NCBI GenBank assembly: GCA_023453025.1
Contig: JAEXUD010000043.1
Location: 1 to 34,321 of the forward strand
DNA from: Bacillota bacterium
GTDB taxonomy: Bacteria > Bacillota > Clostridia > Tissierellales > Sedimentibacteraceae
Direction: 5' to 3'
Length of the DNA: 34,321 nt
This document shows positions 7,017 to 14,202 of the stretch, in pieces. Made by a program: the position numbers and the translations under genes. Numbering within the stretch: position 1 is the stretch's first letter; each line of letters starts with the position of its first letter. The notes under the pieces are model-generated. The model was given only the letters and a program-made list of their open reading frames with translations, had not been told where the DNA came from and made no database searches.

Positions 7017-8123
7017 CTATATCGTAATCAATTCATAATCACTGCTTCCCAGATTCAGTTTCACTGCATGCTCTATTGCGGATTTCCAATCTGTTTCGGG
7101 ATGAACATCAGTAAAATGATCATTGTGTTCATGTATATTCTTCGCAAGAATGCTTCCCTCTGTGGCAGTCTGACGGTTGACAGCATCTGCACATGCAACA
7201 TCCAGAGCTACAGGGTCAAAGGAAGCAAACATTCCTACGTCAGGAACTATGGGTATGTCATTCTCGCTGTGGCAATCACAGTAAGGGGAAACATCAATTA
7301 CAAGGCTTATATGAAAATGCGGACGTCCTCTCAGAACTGCTGCTGTATATTCTGCAATTTTTCTGTTCAGAATATCATTGGATTCATCCGATGCAGCTTT
7401 AACTGCATCAACAGGACAGACTCCTATACATCTGCCGCATCCTACACATTTACTATGGTCTATGGAAGCCTTACGCTCAATCAATGTAATCGCACTGTGA
7501 GCACAGTTTCTTTTGCATGCACCGCAGCCAATACATTTTCTCTGAGAAATCCTGGGCTTTCCGCTGCTGTGCATTTCCATTTTTCCGGCACGGGAACCGC
7601 AGCCCATTCCTATGTTTTTGACAGCACCACCAAATCCTGTAAGCTCATGACCTTTAAAGTGGTTGAGTGAAATAAATACATCCGCATCCATGACAGCGCG
7701 TCCTATCTTTGCCTCTCTCACATACTCTCCGTCTTCCACAGGAACGAGTTCTTCATCCGTACCCTTGAGGCCGTCGGCTATAATTACGTGGCATCCGGTA
7801 GAAAATGGTGAAAAACCGTTAACATAAGCGGATTCCAAATGATCCAGTGCATTTTTCCTTCCTCCCACATACAAAGTGTTGCAGTCTGTTAAAAATGGTT
7901 TGCCTCCCAGTTCCTTAACCATATCTGCTACTGTCTTTGCATAATTTGGGCGCAGATAAGCAAGATTGCCAGGCTCTCCGAAATGTATCTTTATTGCAGC
8001 ATACTTTCTTTCAAAATCAATTTCATCCATGCCTGCCGTCTTAATCAGGCGTCTCAGCTTTTGCTGCAGATTCTCCTGTGAGGTTGTATGCATGTTTGTA
8101 AAATATACCTTTGACTTTTCCAT
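7017..8123 (-). CDS. DUF362 protein with a two-cluster ferredoxin insert
   Basis: A 368-residue protein with a DUF362 domain split around a bacterial ferredoxin domain. The two [4Fe-4S] motifs are C197-x2-C200-x2-C203-x3-C207 and C226-x2-C229-x2-C232-x3-C236. The DUF362 parts include KIHFGEPGNLAYLRP, LTDCNTLYVGGRKN, LNHFKGHELTGFGGAVKN and, after the ferredoxin, DIPIVPDVGMFASFDPVALD. No signal peptide, so it is cytoplasmic. Proteins of this type are common in anaerobes and are assumed to be redox proteins; the reaction is unknown. I start at the second ATG (8123) because GGAG, inside the upstream in-frame ATG at 8135, is its ribosome binding site. Confidence 0.85.
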   Translation of the reverse strand: MEKSKVYFTNMHTTSQENLQQKLRRLIKTAGMDEIDFERKYAAIKIHFGEPGNLAYLRPNYAKTVADMVKELGGKPFLTDCNTLYVGGRKNALDHLESAYVNGFSPFSTGCHVIIADGLKGTDEELVPVEDGEYVREAKIGRAVMDADVFISLNHFKGHELTGFGGAVKNIGMGCGSRAGKMEMHSSGKPRISQRKCIGCGACKRNCAHSAITLIERKASIDHSKCVGCGRCIGVCPVDAVKAASDESNDILNRKIAEYTAAVLRGRPHFHISLVIDVSPYCDCHSENDIPIVPDVGMFASFDPVALDVACADAVNRQTATEGSILAKNIHEHNDHFTDVHPETDWKSAIEHAVKLNLGSSDYELITI

Positions 8124-8277
8124 ATAATTCTCCATTCAAGTTTAGATTTTATGTTAATAAAAACATATAATAAAAATATCCGATGCTTACATTCCTGTTC
8201 CGGCAGTTCAGAACAGCTTATAAACTTAAGAATATCATACATCACAAGTTTTAAAAAATATTTTTGTGAAATTTATC

Positions 8278-8445
8278 CTATTTGCGTCCGACCCAGAACA
8301 GTCCTGCCGCTAAAACTCCTGATAAATACAATAAGGCAGCCTCAATAAATCCATAGTGTGAGTGTTCTATATAAATGCCTCCAATTATTATTGCACTCAC
8401 GAAAATAACGAAAGCAATACCTAAATCATTTGGTTTTTCATTCAT
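8278..8445 (-). CDS. Small two-helix membrane protein, unknown
   Basis: A 55-residue protein starting MNEKPNDLGIAFVIF. Two hydrophobic segments, about residues 9-26 and 33-53, are joined by a short loop IEHSHYGF. The start at 8445 has AAGGAG seven bases upstream; a 13-residue upstream extension lacks a site. A promoter-like sequence lies at 8484-8512. I recognise no family. The unit seems to be monocistronic; the 150 bases between it and the DUF362 start are AT-rich with only a weak stem. Confidence 0.65.
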   Translation of the reverse strand: MNEKPNDLGIAFVIFVSAIIIGGIYIEHSHYGFIEAALLYLSGVLAAGLFWVGRK

Positions 8446-8483
8446 TATAAATCTCCTTAAAGAATATACAAAGTTATAATTCA

Positions 8484-8512
8484 ATTCTACACTTAAAAAT
8501 CAGAAAAATCAA
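8484..8512 (-). promoter_or_regulatory. Probable promoter of the 55-residue membrane protein
   Basis: Minus strand: TTGATT (8507-8512), 17-base spacer, TAGAAT (8484-8489). One or two mismatches in each box. Confidence 0.4.
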
Positions 8513-8602
8513 CCAACTGCCTGTAAAATTATAGTATTGATATTCTTTAACCAACTCTCAATGCTATAATCAAGAGGCGGTTACAAAATAATATCCAAGT
8601 TT

Positions 8603-9595
8603 TTATTCCATGTATATACTCATAGCTTTTTTTACACGTTCAACCGTTTCATTGCCTACAAGATTTGCTTTATTACTTCCGTCAAATATGATATCCCGAA
8701 CTGCCTTCTTACGCTCTTCGTAATAGCTTCTTCTTTCTCTAAACGGGACAAGAAGTGAGTTTATCCTTTCAGATAGAAGATTTTTACAGGCTACACAGCC
8801 AATGCTTGCATTTCTGCACATTTCACAGATATTATTGTATTCCTCCTGATTGAAGGCTTCATGATATTTACTGACTGTACATATGCCTGGATTGCCTTTA
8901 TCCTTAACACTTATTCTGTTTTTGTCTGTAACTGCAGATTTTATTTTTTTATTTACCTCATAAGCATCATCTGATAAATAGATTGCATTTCCGAGGCTTT
9001 TACCCATTTTAGAATTACCGTCTAATCCGACAAGTCGCGGAGTCCTGCTGATTAGGGCTTGTGGCTCCTTAATAATAGTTTCTCCGTTGCCGTATAAATC
9101 ATTAAAACGTCTGACAATTTTCCTGCCTTGTTCTATGTGAGGAAGCTGGTCTTCTCCAACAGGAACTAAATCAGCATTGCAAAAAGTAATATCTGCAGTC
9201 TGACTGACAGGATATCCTAAAAAACCATAGCTCAAATCATCATATCCATATTGTTTGGCTTCAGTTTTTATGGTCGGATTGTGCCTTAATGAATTTACAG
9301 AAACAAGCATCGAATAAAAAACTGTCAACTCTGCAATTGCACCAATCTTTGATTGCAAAAACATAGTTATTTTATTAGGGTCCAGACCTACTGATAAATT
9401 ATCTATTGCAGATTCGTAGATATTTTTACTTATTAATTCAGGATGTTCAAAATGGGTTGTTAATGCCTGAATATCTGCCAATATTATAAATGTATCATAC
9501 TCATCCTGCAGCATAACCCTATTTTGAAGGCTGCCGACATAATGCCCCAGATGCAGCCTGCCTGTTGTTCTATCACCTGTCAATATACGTTTCAT
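8603..9595 (-). CDS. trpS: Tryptophanyl-tRNA synthetase, iron-sulfur type
   Basis: A 330-residue class I synthetase that charges tRNA-Trp. The HIGH motif is present as HLGH (residues 15-18) and the KMSKS loop as SKMGKSLGN near residue 198. The C-terminal part has C239, C257, C260, C267 and C270. C239-x20-C260-x6-C267-x2-C270 closely matches the C-x22-C-x6-C-x2-C ligands of the [4Fe-4S] cluster in Thermotoga maritima TrpRS, and the last three are at almost the same numbers (259/266/269 there). The ATG follows AGGGAGG. No Trp T-box is visible upstream; a terminator hairpin of the preceding gene sits there instead, so a promoter must lie at about 9600-9660, but none is clear. Confidence 0.95.
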   Translation of the reverse strand: MKRILTGDRTTGRLHLGHYVGSLQNRVMLQDEYDTFIILADIQALTTHFEHPELISKNIYESAIDNLSVGLDPNKITMFLQSKIGAIAELTVFYSMLVSVNSLRHNPTIKTEAKQYGYDDLSYGFLGYPVSQTADITFCNADLVPVGEDQLPHIEQGRKIVRRFNDLYGNGETIIKEPQALISRTPRLVGLDGNSKMGKSLGNAIYLSDDAYEVNKKIKSAVTDKNRISVKDKGNPGICTVSKYHEAFNQEEYNNICEMCRNASIGCVACKNLLSERINSLLVPFRERRSYYEERKKAVRDIIFDGSNKANLVGNETVERVKKAMSIYME

Positions 9596-9661
9596 TAAAA
9601 AACCTCCCTAGTATTATTTTGAAATATGATACCACCAACAATCTTCCATAAAATCATCTCC

Positions 9662-9699
9662 TCAAAATAAAAACTTCTACCCCAAAACGGGATAGAAGT
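9662..9699 (-). terminator. Terminator of the small gene upstream of trpS
   Basis: On the minus strand ACTTCTATCCC (9689-9699) pairs with GGGGTAGAAGT (9673-9683) around a short T-rich loop, followed by TTTTTATTTTG. Confidence 0.75.
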
Positions 9700-9709
9700 A
9701 TAGTTCTAT

Positions 9710-9853
9710 TTAGCCACCCAAAATAGCAATTTTCACATACTGACATATGATTCCATCATAACGGTTAGGATTTCCGTCAGCTACTACTTGCAAAACTTTC
9801 GGGCTGCCCTCATGAGTCCATTCAACATAGGATAAAATGCTATCTTCCACCAT
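9710..9853 (-). CDS. Short unknown protein
   Basis: A 47-residue frame (MVEDSILSYVEWTHEGSPK...) with no recognised family; it has no membrane segment and ends in a hydrophobic KIAILGG. The same frame is open upstream to a TTG at 9946, which would give 78 residues (TKYFWIYNINKYKPLNEISK...). That TTG has no ribosome binding site and coincides with the -35 box TTGACA of a good promoter, so I prefer the internal ATG, which has a weak AGAGAG six bases upstream. A strong terminator follows the stop, which supports a real short transcript. The true start is uncertain. Confidence 0.4.
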   Translation of the reverse strand: MVEDSILSYVEWTHEGSPKVLQVVADGNPNRYDGIICQYVKIAILGG

Positions 9854-9917
9854 CAATAGCTCTCTGGAATTCAATCTTTTATGCTTACTAATCTCATTCA
9901 GCGGTTTATATTTATTT

Positions 9918-9946
9918 ATATTATATATCCAAAAGTACTTTGTCAA
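9918..9946 (-). promoter_or_regulatory. Promoter between two unknown genes
   Basis: Minus strand: perfect TTGACA (9941-9946), then TAATAT (9918-9923) at 17 bases, or TATAAT (9920-9925) at 15. It begins seven bases after the stop of the preceding gene and would drive the short gene ahead of trpS. Confidence 0.55.
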
Positions 9947-9953
9947 TATAAAT

Positions 9954-10457
9954 TTATTGTTTGATATATTTAACTTTCATCTTCAAATAATAAGAATTAA
10001 TTAACCTTGCATCTTCGGAATCAATAGTGAAGGAGGATTTATATTCTTTATTATCATTTGCTTTTATGGTTATCTTGTCGGAAGTATATGTTTCAGGTAT
10101 CAGATTTATATATGGATACAAGTCACTGTCTGTTTTCGTAAATGTAATGATAATATCCACATCCCTGTTGACCCTGTTATAAATATCAACGTTATATGTC
10201 AGCTCCTTGACCTTAGGGTTTGTGTAATCTATCGTGCTGATTTGAACCTTCGGAGAATATAAATCTATTGGATGCACAATAGCATTAAATTTAAATATAC
10301 CAAATATAAAAATTAAATTTATTAATATAGAAATCGCAACATAGAATAAATATGACTTTTCAGGGTAAATTTTTCTGATTGCAGATGGAACTATAATTGA
10401 CACGAATATTATTAAAGGATAAAAACGTAATTTATATAAAATTTCAATAAATTCCAT
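9954..10457 (-). CDS. Unknown membrane-anchored protein
   Basis: A 167-residue protein, unrecognised. Two hydrophobic segments (about residues 12-27 and 36-56) are followed by about 110 residues rich in beta-forming stretches (VQISTIDYTNPKVKELTYNVDIYNR; DKITIKANDNKEYKSSFTI). That layout suggests an anchored, extracytoplasmic beta-sandwich domain, such as a fibronectin-like or FxLYD-like domain; this is inference only. The ATG at 10457 has AGGTG 12 bases upstream, rather far; a GTG five codons earlier is the alternative but lies right on that site. Confidence 0.55.
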   Translation of the reverse strand: MEFIEILYKLRFYPLIIFVSIIVPSAIRKIYPEKSYLFYVAISILINLIFIFGIFKFNAIVHPIDLYSPKVQISTIDYTNPKVKELTYNVDIYNRVNRDVDIIITFTKTDSDLYPYINLIPETYTSDKITIKANDNKEYKSSFTIDSEDARLINSYYLKMKVKYIKQ

Positions 10458-10690
10458 AATAAATATTTTCACCTCACTTCATATGTAGGCTTACACTTTT
10501 TTATTGATTATAATGATATCATATTCAATTATAAACCATATGCGCAATAATTAATACCATAATTTACAAGTGATGACATAAAGAATTGCGTTATTTCATA
10601 AAAATAAACTAAAAGTAAAGAGATTATTATATACTGATAATAAAAGTAATAAAATGGCAATAAAAATTTAAAATATTTTTCTAAAAGTAG

Positions 10691-10718
10691 TTGACAAACA
10701 AAAAATCAGTGATATAGT
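10691..10718 (+). promoter_or_regulatory. Sigma-A promoter of the hsp20 gene
   Basis: TTGACA (10691-10696), 16-base spacer, TATAGT (10713-10718). The start would fall near 10726, just before the CIRCE element. The part of the intergenic region from 10475 to 10690 is AT-rich and shows nothing else I can support. Confidence 0.65.
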
Positions 10719-10729
10719 ATAAGTATAAA

Positions 10730-10756
10730 TCAGCACTCATCAAGAGAGAGTGCTAA
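10730..10756 (+). promoter_or_regulatory. CIRCE element (HrcA operator)
   Basis: TCAGCACTC (10730-10738), nine bases, GAGTGCTAA (10748-10756). This matches the CIRCE consensus TTAGCACTC-N9-GAGTGCTAA with one change. It lies in the 5' leader of the hsp20 gene next to the promoter, where HrcA would repress until heat or misfolded protein titrates the chaperonin. Confidence 0.92.
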
Positions 10757-10796
10757 CAAAATAAAACAATATTATTAAAAAAAGGAGATGTTGATT

Positions 10797-11252
10797 ATGT
10801 CTGGATTAGTTCCATTCAACAGAAAAAACAAAAGCTTAATTAGCAGGGATTTTGATGATTTCGGCGACTTTTACAACATGGTTGATGACTTTTTTAATTT
10901 TAACTGGCCGGCAAGAAAAAACTTTATGAGAGATTCCTTTAAGGTTGACGTTCAGGAGAATGAAAAAAATTACCTGGTAGAAGCAGAATTGCCCGGAATT
11001 GAAAAAAATGAAGTTAACATTGAAATGAATGAAGGAAGACTGAATATTTCTGTTAAGAAAGAAGAAAGCATTAACGAAGAAAATAAAAATTATATTCATA
11101 AGGAAAGACGCTACAGCTCAATGAGCAGAAGCATCTACCTTGAGGATGCCAAATCTGACGGCATTAAAGCAAACCTGGAGAACGGTGTATTGAAAATCGT
11201 AGTTCCAAAAGATTCAAAACCAAATAATAAAATAAAAATAGACATAGAATAA
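10797..11252 (+). CDS. Hsp20 family small heat-shock protein
   Basis: A 151-residue small heat-shock protein (alpha-crystallin family), similar in length to clostridial Hsp18. The N-terminal arm (MSGLVPFNRKNKSL... to about residue 42) is followed by the alpha-crystallin domain (FKVDVQENEKNYLVEAELPGIEKNEVNIEM, then RSIYLEDAKSDGIKANLENGVLKIVVPK). A-x-L-x-N-G-V-L is the family signature. It holds unfolding proteins as an ATP-independent chaperone. The start at 10797 has AAAGGAG nine bases upstream; the in-frame ATG at 10788 touches that site. It is alone, under CIRCE, and ends in a hairpin. Confidence 0.94.
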   Translation: MSGLVPFNRKNKSLISRDFDDFGDFYNMVDDFFNFNWPARKNFMRDSFKVDVQENEKNYLVEAELPGIEKNEVNIEMNEGRLNISVKKEESINEENKNYIHKERRYSSMSRSIYLEDAKSDGIKANLENGVLKIVVPKDSKPNNKIKIDIE

Positions 11253-11276
11253 GAGCTGCCGATGGCAGCTCTTTTC
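11251..11276 (+). terminator. Terminator of hsp20
   Basis: AAGAGCTGCC (11251-11260) and GGCAGCTCTT (11264-11273) around a GAT loop, running into TTTTC. Compact; it overlaps the stop codon and separates two convergent genes. Confidence 0.85.
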
Positions 11277-11279
11277 AAA

Positions 11280-11906
11280 CTAAAATTCGAAATCTACTGT
11301 TACAGATGCTTCTATTTTCAAGGTTCCGGGCATTATAGGAGTTGCTGCAGCCAGCTCTTGCCTGTAATATGGCTGTATTGGCGCAATGGTATTTTCAACG
11401 ATTCTGACAGGGACAGGGTTAGCAGCGCCTAAATTCATTGCAACAGAATCAGCTTTCTGCATTGCATTCATTACTGCCATATTAAGTGCCTGCTGATAAT
11501 AATATTCTTTATTTGATACATCAAAAGAAATCAAATCTACAACATTCGCTCCTGAAGTAACAGCAGCATCAATTATGTTTCCAACCATGTCGAGGTTGGT
11601 AGTTCTTATTTCCAGAATATTTCGGACAGAATAACCTCTGTCTATTTGTCTGCCGTCCTCATAATCATATAATTTGTTAATTGAATATTGGAATGTTTTA
11701 ATATCGGAAACTCCCATGCGCTGAAGTGCTTGAATTATTGATTGAGTAATACGTGCATTTTCTTGTTGTATGGCTGTTAAATTTTCTCCGTTAGTTTGGA
11801 CCCCTAAATGTATTACAGCAATATTTGGAACAGCTGTTACCTGTCCCTGACCCGTTAAAATCATAGTTTTGTTATGTAAAGTGTTATCAGAATAATATTT
11901 TGCCAT
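11280..11906 (-). CDS. SIMPL domain (DUF541) protein
   Basis: A 208-residue protein of the SIMPL/DUF541 family. It shows LTGQGQVTAVPNIAVIHLGVQT, an AI-QQENARITQSIIQAL helix, YSINKLYDYEDG, and the final KIEASVTVDFEF. No signal peptide is visible, whereas many relatives such as the BP26 and YggE types are exported, so this is a cytoplasmic or unusual member. YggE-type members are linked to oxidative-stress defence, but no activity is known. It starts behind AAGGCGG and is the only gene of its unit. Confidence 0.86.
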   Translation of the reverse strand: MAKYYSDNTLHNKTMILTGQGQVTAVPNIAVIHLGVQTNGENLTAIQQENARITQSIIQALQRMGVSDIKTFQYSINKLYDYEDGRQIDRGYSVRNILEIRTTNLDMVGNIIDAAVTSGANVVDLISFDVSNKEYYYQQALNMAVMNAMQKADSVAMNLGAANPVPVRIVENTIAPIQPYYRQELAAATPIMPGTLKIEASVTVDFEF

Positions 11907-11990
11907 TTATTGACCGCCTTTCTAAAATAATATTTTTATTATTATATGAATTAAATTCCAGACTGTAACTTATGTAAAAATATATTATCA

Positions 11991-12246
11991 TGTTACTATT
12001 CACGGCCCATCCATAAACCTAAGAAAAATAAGAAAAATATATAGCGAACATTTGCAGGACACGAGTATAATTCTTAGTGAATGGAGGCTAAAAATCCGTT
12101 AAGCAGCTTGCACTGTTTGAGTGTCAGCGAGTTTGCAAGCTGTAGGATTTTTAGTCGCAATGAACTTTAGAATTATTCGTGTCCGAAACCGTGAGCGGGT
12201 ATTTTTCTTATTTTTCGCCTTTACTTTATAACTGTGGATAGTAACA
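11991..12246. repeat. 256-bp foldback (palindromic) element, MITE-like
   Basis: The whole segment is one interrupted inverted repeat. Ends: TGTTACTATTCACGG (11991-12005) against CTGTGGATAGTAACA (12232-12246). Next, AAAAATAAGAAAAATA near 12023-12040 matches the complement of 12200-12216. Then 12057-12097 (starts GGACACGAGTATAATTC, ends CTAAAAATCC) pairs with 12145-12184 (ends TTCGTGTCC), and a central GCTTGCA (12106-12112) with TGCAAGC (12134-12140). There is no coding frame. The shape fits a small non-autonomous mobile element or a dispersed palindromic repeat. ATTAT occurs on both flanks but no clean target duplication is evident. Confidence 0.6.
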
Positions 12247-12284
12247 TTATTATTCGAAACTACAATAATATTTCAAAAATAGTA

Positions 12285-12313
12285 TTGACAAGCTGTAAAA
12301 CTTTTGTTAAAAT
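12285..12313 (+). promoter_or_regulatory. Promoter of the leucine operon
   Basis: TTGACA (12285-12290), 17-base spacer, TAAAAT (12308-12313). Transcription would start near 12320, at the beginning of the T-box leader. Confidence 0.75.
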
Positions 12314-12319
12314 CCATAA

Positions 12320-12606
12320 CAATATAATTTATTAAAAGCTGTGATGGAGAAAAAACTTTTCAACGGACAAGTTACAGAGAGTCGGCGGTGGTGTAAGCCG
12401 ATACTGTTCTGAAAACACACTCGCTCCTGAGCTGATTTTCTGAAATACAGTAGGAAAATACGTTGCCCCGTTAAAGGCTAAGATTTGTTAGAATCTGATG
12501 AGTGGTTTTCTTTGGTATACATATATATTTATAGAAAACAATTTGGGTGGTACCGCGGATATTATCCGTCCCTGAGAGCATATATTCTCATGGACGGATT
12601 TTTTTA
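12320..12606 (+). ncRNA. T-box leader, leucine specific
   Basis: The T-box sequence GGGTGGTACCGCGG is at 12545-12558. Stem I can be followed: AGCT...GGAG at its 5' base pairs with CTCC...AGCT at 12424-12433, with the GA-type kink between, and the distal part holds AGAGAGTCGGCGGTGG. The base just above the 3' side of the specifier loop reads CTC then G, giving the Leu codon CUC at 12420-12422. The terminator is ATCCGTCC (12564-12571) with GGACGGAT (12592-12599) followed by seven Ts; the antiterminator uses the T-box bases with ATCCG. Uncharged tRNA-Leu would allow read-through into leuACDB. Confidence 0.93.
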
Positions 12607-12669
12607 TTTCCAAAGTGGTTTCGACTTCATTTCAGATTCTATTTCAACTAATTAAATTGGAGGATTGAA

Positions 12670-14190
12670 ATGGAAAAAGTTATTAAAATTTTTGACACTA
12701 CATTAAGAGACGGTGAGCAATCACCAGGATGCAGCATGAACATTAAAGAAAAAATTGAAATGGCACAGCAGCTTGAGCGAATGAATGTGGATATTATCGA
12801 AGCAGGATTTGCAGCAGCATCACCAGGAGATTTGCTTTCAATTCAGGAAATTTCAAAAAACATTAAGAATTGTACTGTAGCAAGCCTTGCCCGTTCAAAT
12901 AAGGATGACATAGACAAAGCATGGGATAGTTTAAAATATGCAGTTCGTCCCAGAATTCACGTCTTCCTGGCTACGTCACCCATACACATGGAATACAAAT
13001 TGAAAATGAATCCCGCTGAAGTATTAAAAACAGCTGAAGAAATGGTTGCTTATGCAAAATCAAAATGCATTGATGTGGAATTCTCATGCGAAGACGCTAC
13101 AAGAAGCGATATAGATTTTATTTCTAAGGTTATTGACAAGGCTATAAAAGCCGGAGCTGCGACAATAAATATTCCTGACACTGTAGGATATGCAACTCCT
13201 GACGAATACTACAGTTTTATAACAAGCGTCATAGAAAAATGTCCGGCTCTGAAAACTGTAGACATTTCAACGCACTGCCATAATGACTTAGGGTTGGGAG
13301 TTGCAAATACACTTGCTGCAATAAAAGCCGGTGCAACTCAGGTGGAATGCACGATAAACGGAATCGGAGAAAGAGCCGGCAATGCGGCATTAGAAGAAAT
13401 AGTTATGGCATTGAAAACAAGAAAAGATGTTTTAAAAGCAGATACGAGAATAGATACAAAGCAAATAATGAGAAGCAGCAACCTGTTAACCAGAATTACA
13501 GGAACTAAGGTCCAGCCAAACAAAGCAATAGTAGGAGCAAATGCTTTTTCTCATGAATCGGGAATCCATCAGCACGGGGTGTTGAATAACAAGGAAACAT
13601 ATGAAATATTAACCCCTCAATCTATAGGACTTGAAACTAACAAATTAGTTCTCGGAAAACATTCTGGCAGGCATGCCTTCAATGAAAAATTAAAGCAATT
13701 AGGATACAACTTAAGCAAAGAAGAACTGGATGAAGCCTTCGCAAAATTTAAAGAGTTGGCTGACAAAAAGAAAAATGTGTATGAAAAGGATATTGAAGCT
13801 TTAGTATCCAGACAGAGAATTCAGATACCCAAGACATACGAATTAAATAATTATGTTATAAATACAGGCAATATTATTACCCCGACAGCAATAGTTTCTG
13901 TTAAAAAAGAGGGTAAGATTTTTGAAGAAGTTGCAACAGGAGACGGTCCAATATATGCATCCTTTAAGGCAATTGAAAAAATAGTGAGCAAGGAATTGCA
14001 ATTGGATGATTTTTCTCTCAATTCAATAACCGAGGGAGAAGATGCACTTGGTGATGCAGTGGTAAGATTAAGGGATAACGGCCGAAGTTTTACAGGCAGA
14101 GGGTTAAGTACAGACGTAATTGAAGCAAGCATAACGGCTTATATAAATGCTATAAACAAAATGATATATATAAATCAAAAAAACAATTAG
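12670..14190 (+). CDS. leuA: 2-isopropylmalate synthase
   Basis: A 506-residue enzyme that condenses acetyl-CoA with 2-ketoisovalerate, the first committed step of leucine synthesis. The N-terminal HMGL-type barrel shows DTTLRDGEQSPGCSM (metal-binding D and the catalytic R), ISTHCHNDLGLGVANTLAAI and NGIGERAGN. The C-terminal domain from about residue 390 (TGNIITPTAIVSV... to DVIEASITAYINAINKM) is the leucine-binding allosteric LeuA dimer domain, so feedback inhibition is expected in addition to the T-box. Full length. ATG follows GGAGG; 12 bases separate it from leuC. Confidence 0.97.
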   Translation: MEKVIKIFDTTLRDGEQSPGCSMNIKEKIEMAQQLERMNVDIIEAGFAAASPGDLLSIQEISKNIKNCTVASLARSNKDDIDKAWDSLKYAVRPRIHVFLATSPIHMEYKLKMNPAEVLKTAEEMVAYAKSKCIDVEFSCEDATRSDIDFISKVIDKAIKAGAATINIPDTVGYATPDEYYSFITSVIEKCPALKTVDISTHCHNDLGLGVANTLAAIKAGATQVECTINGIGERAGNAALEEIVMALKTRKDVLKADTRIDTKQIMRSSNLLTRITGTKVQPNKAIVGANAFSHESGIHQHGVLNNKETYEILTPQSIGLETNKLVLGKHSGRHAFNEKLKQLGYNLSKEELDEAFAKFKELADKKKNVYEKDIEALVSRQRIQIPKTYELNNYVINTGNIITPTAIVSVKKEGKIFEEVATGDGPIYASFKAIEKIVSKELQLDDFSLNSITEGEDALGDAVVRLRDNGRSFTGRGLSTDVIEASITAYINAINKMIYINQKNN

Positions 14191-14202
14191 GAGGACAAAA
14201 AA

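Noticed and set aside
7068..7670. 200-codon open frame on the plus strand opposite the DUF362 gene
   Set aside because: It is antisense to a well-supported gene, is Cys/Ser/Thr-rich in an atypical way, lacks a ribosome site and matches no family pattern.
8133..8135. ATG 8135 as start of the DUF362 gene
   Set aside because: It has no ribosome site and contains the GGAG that serves ATG 8123.
9596..9710. A tryptophan T-box or other leader upstream of trpS
   Set aside because: No GGGTGGTACCGCGG-like sequence or specifier stem; the only structure is the terminator of the preceding short gene.
12285..12606. Possible overlap of the foldback element with the T-box leader
   Set aside because: The foldback ends at 12246, before the leu promoter; the leader is a complete T-box on its own.
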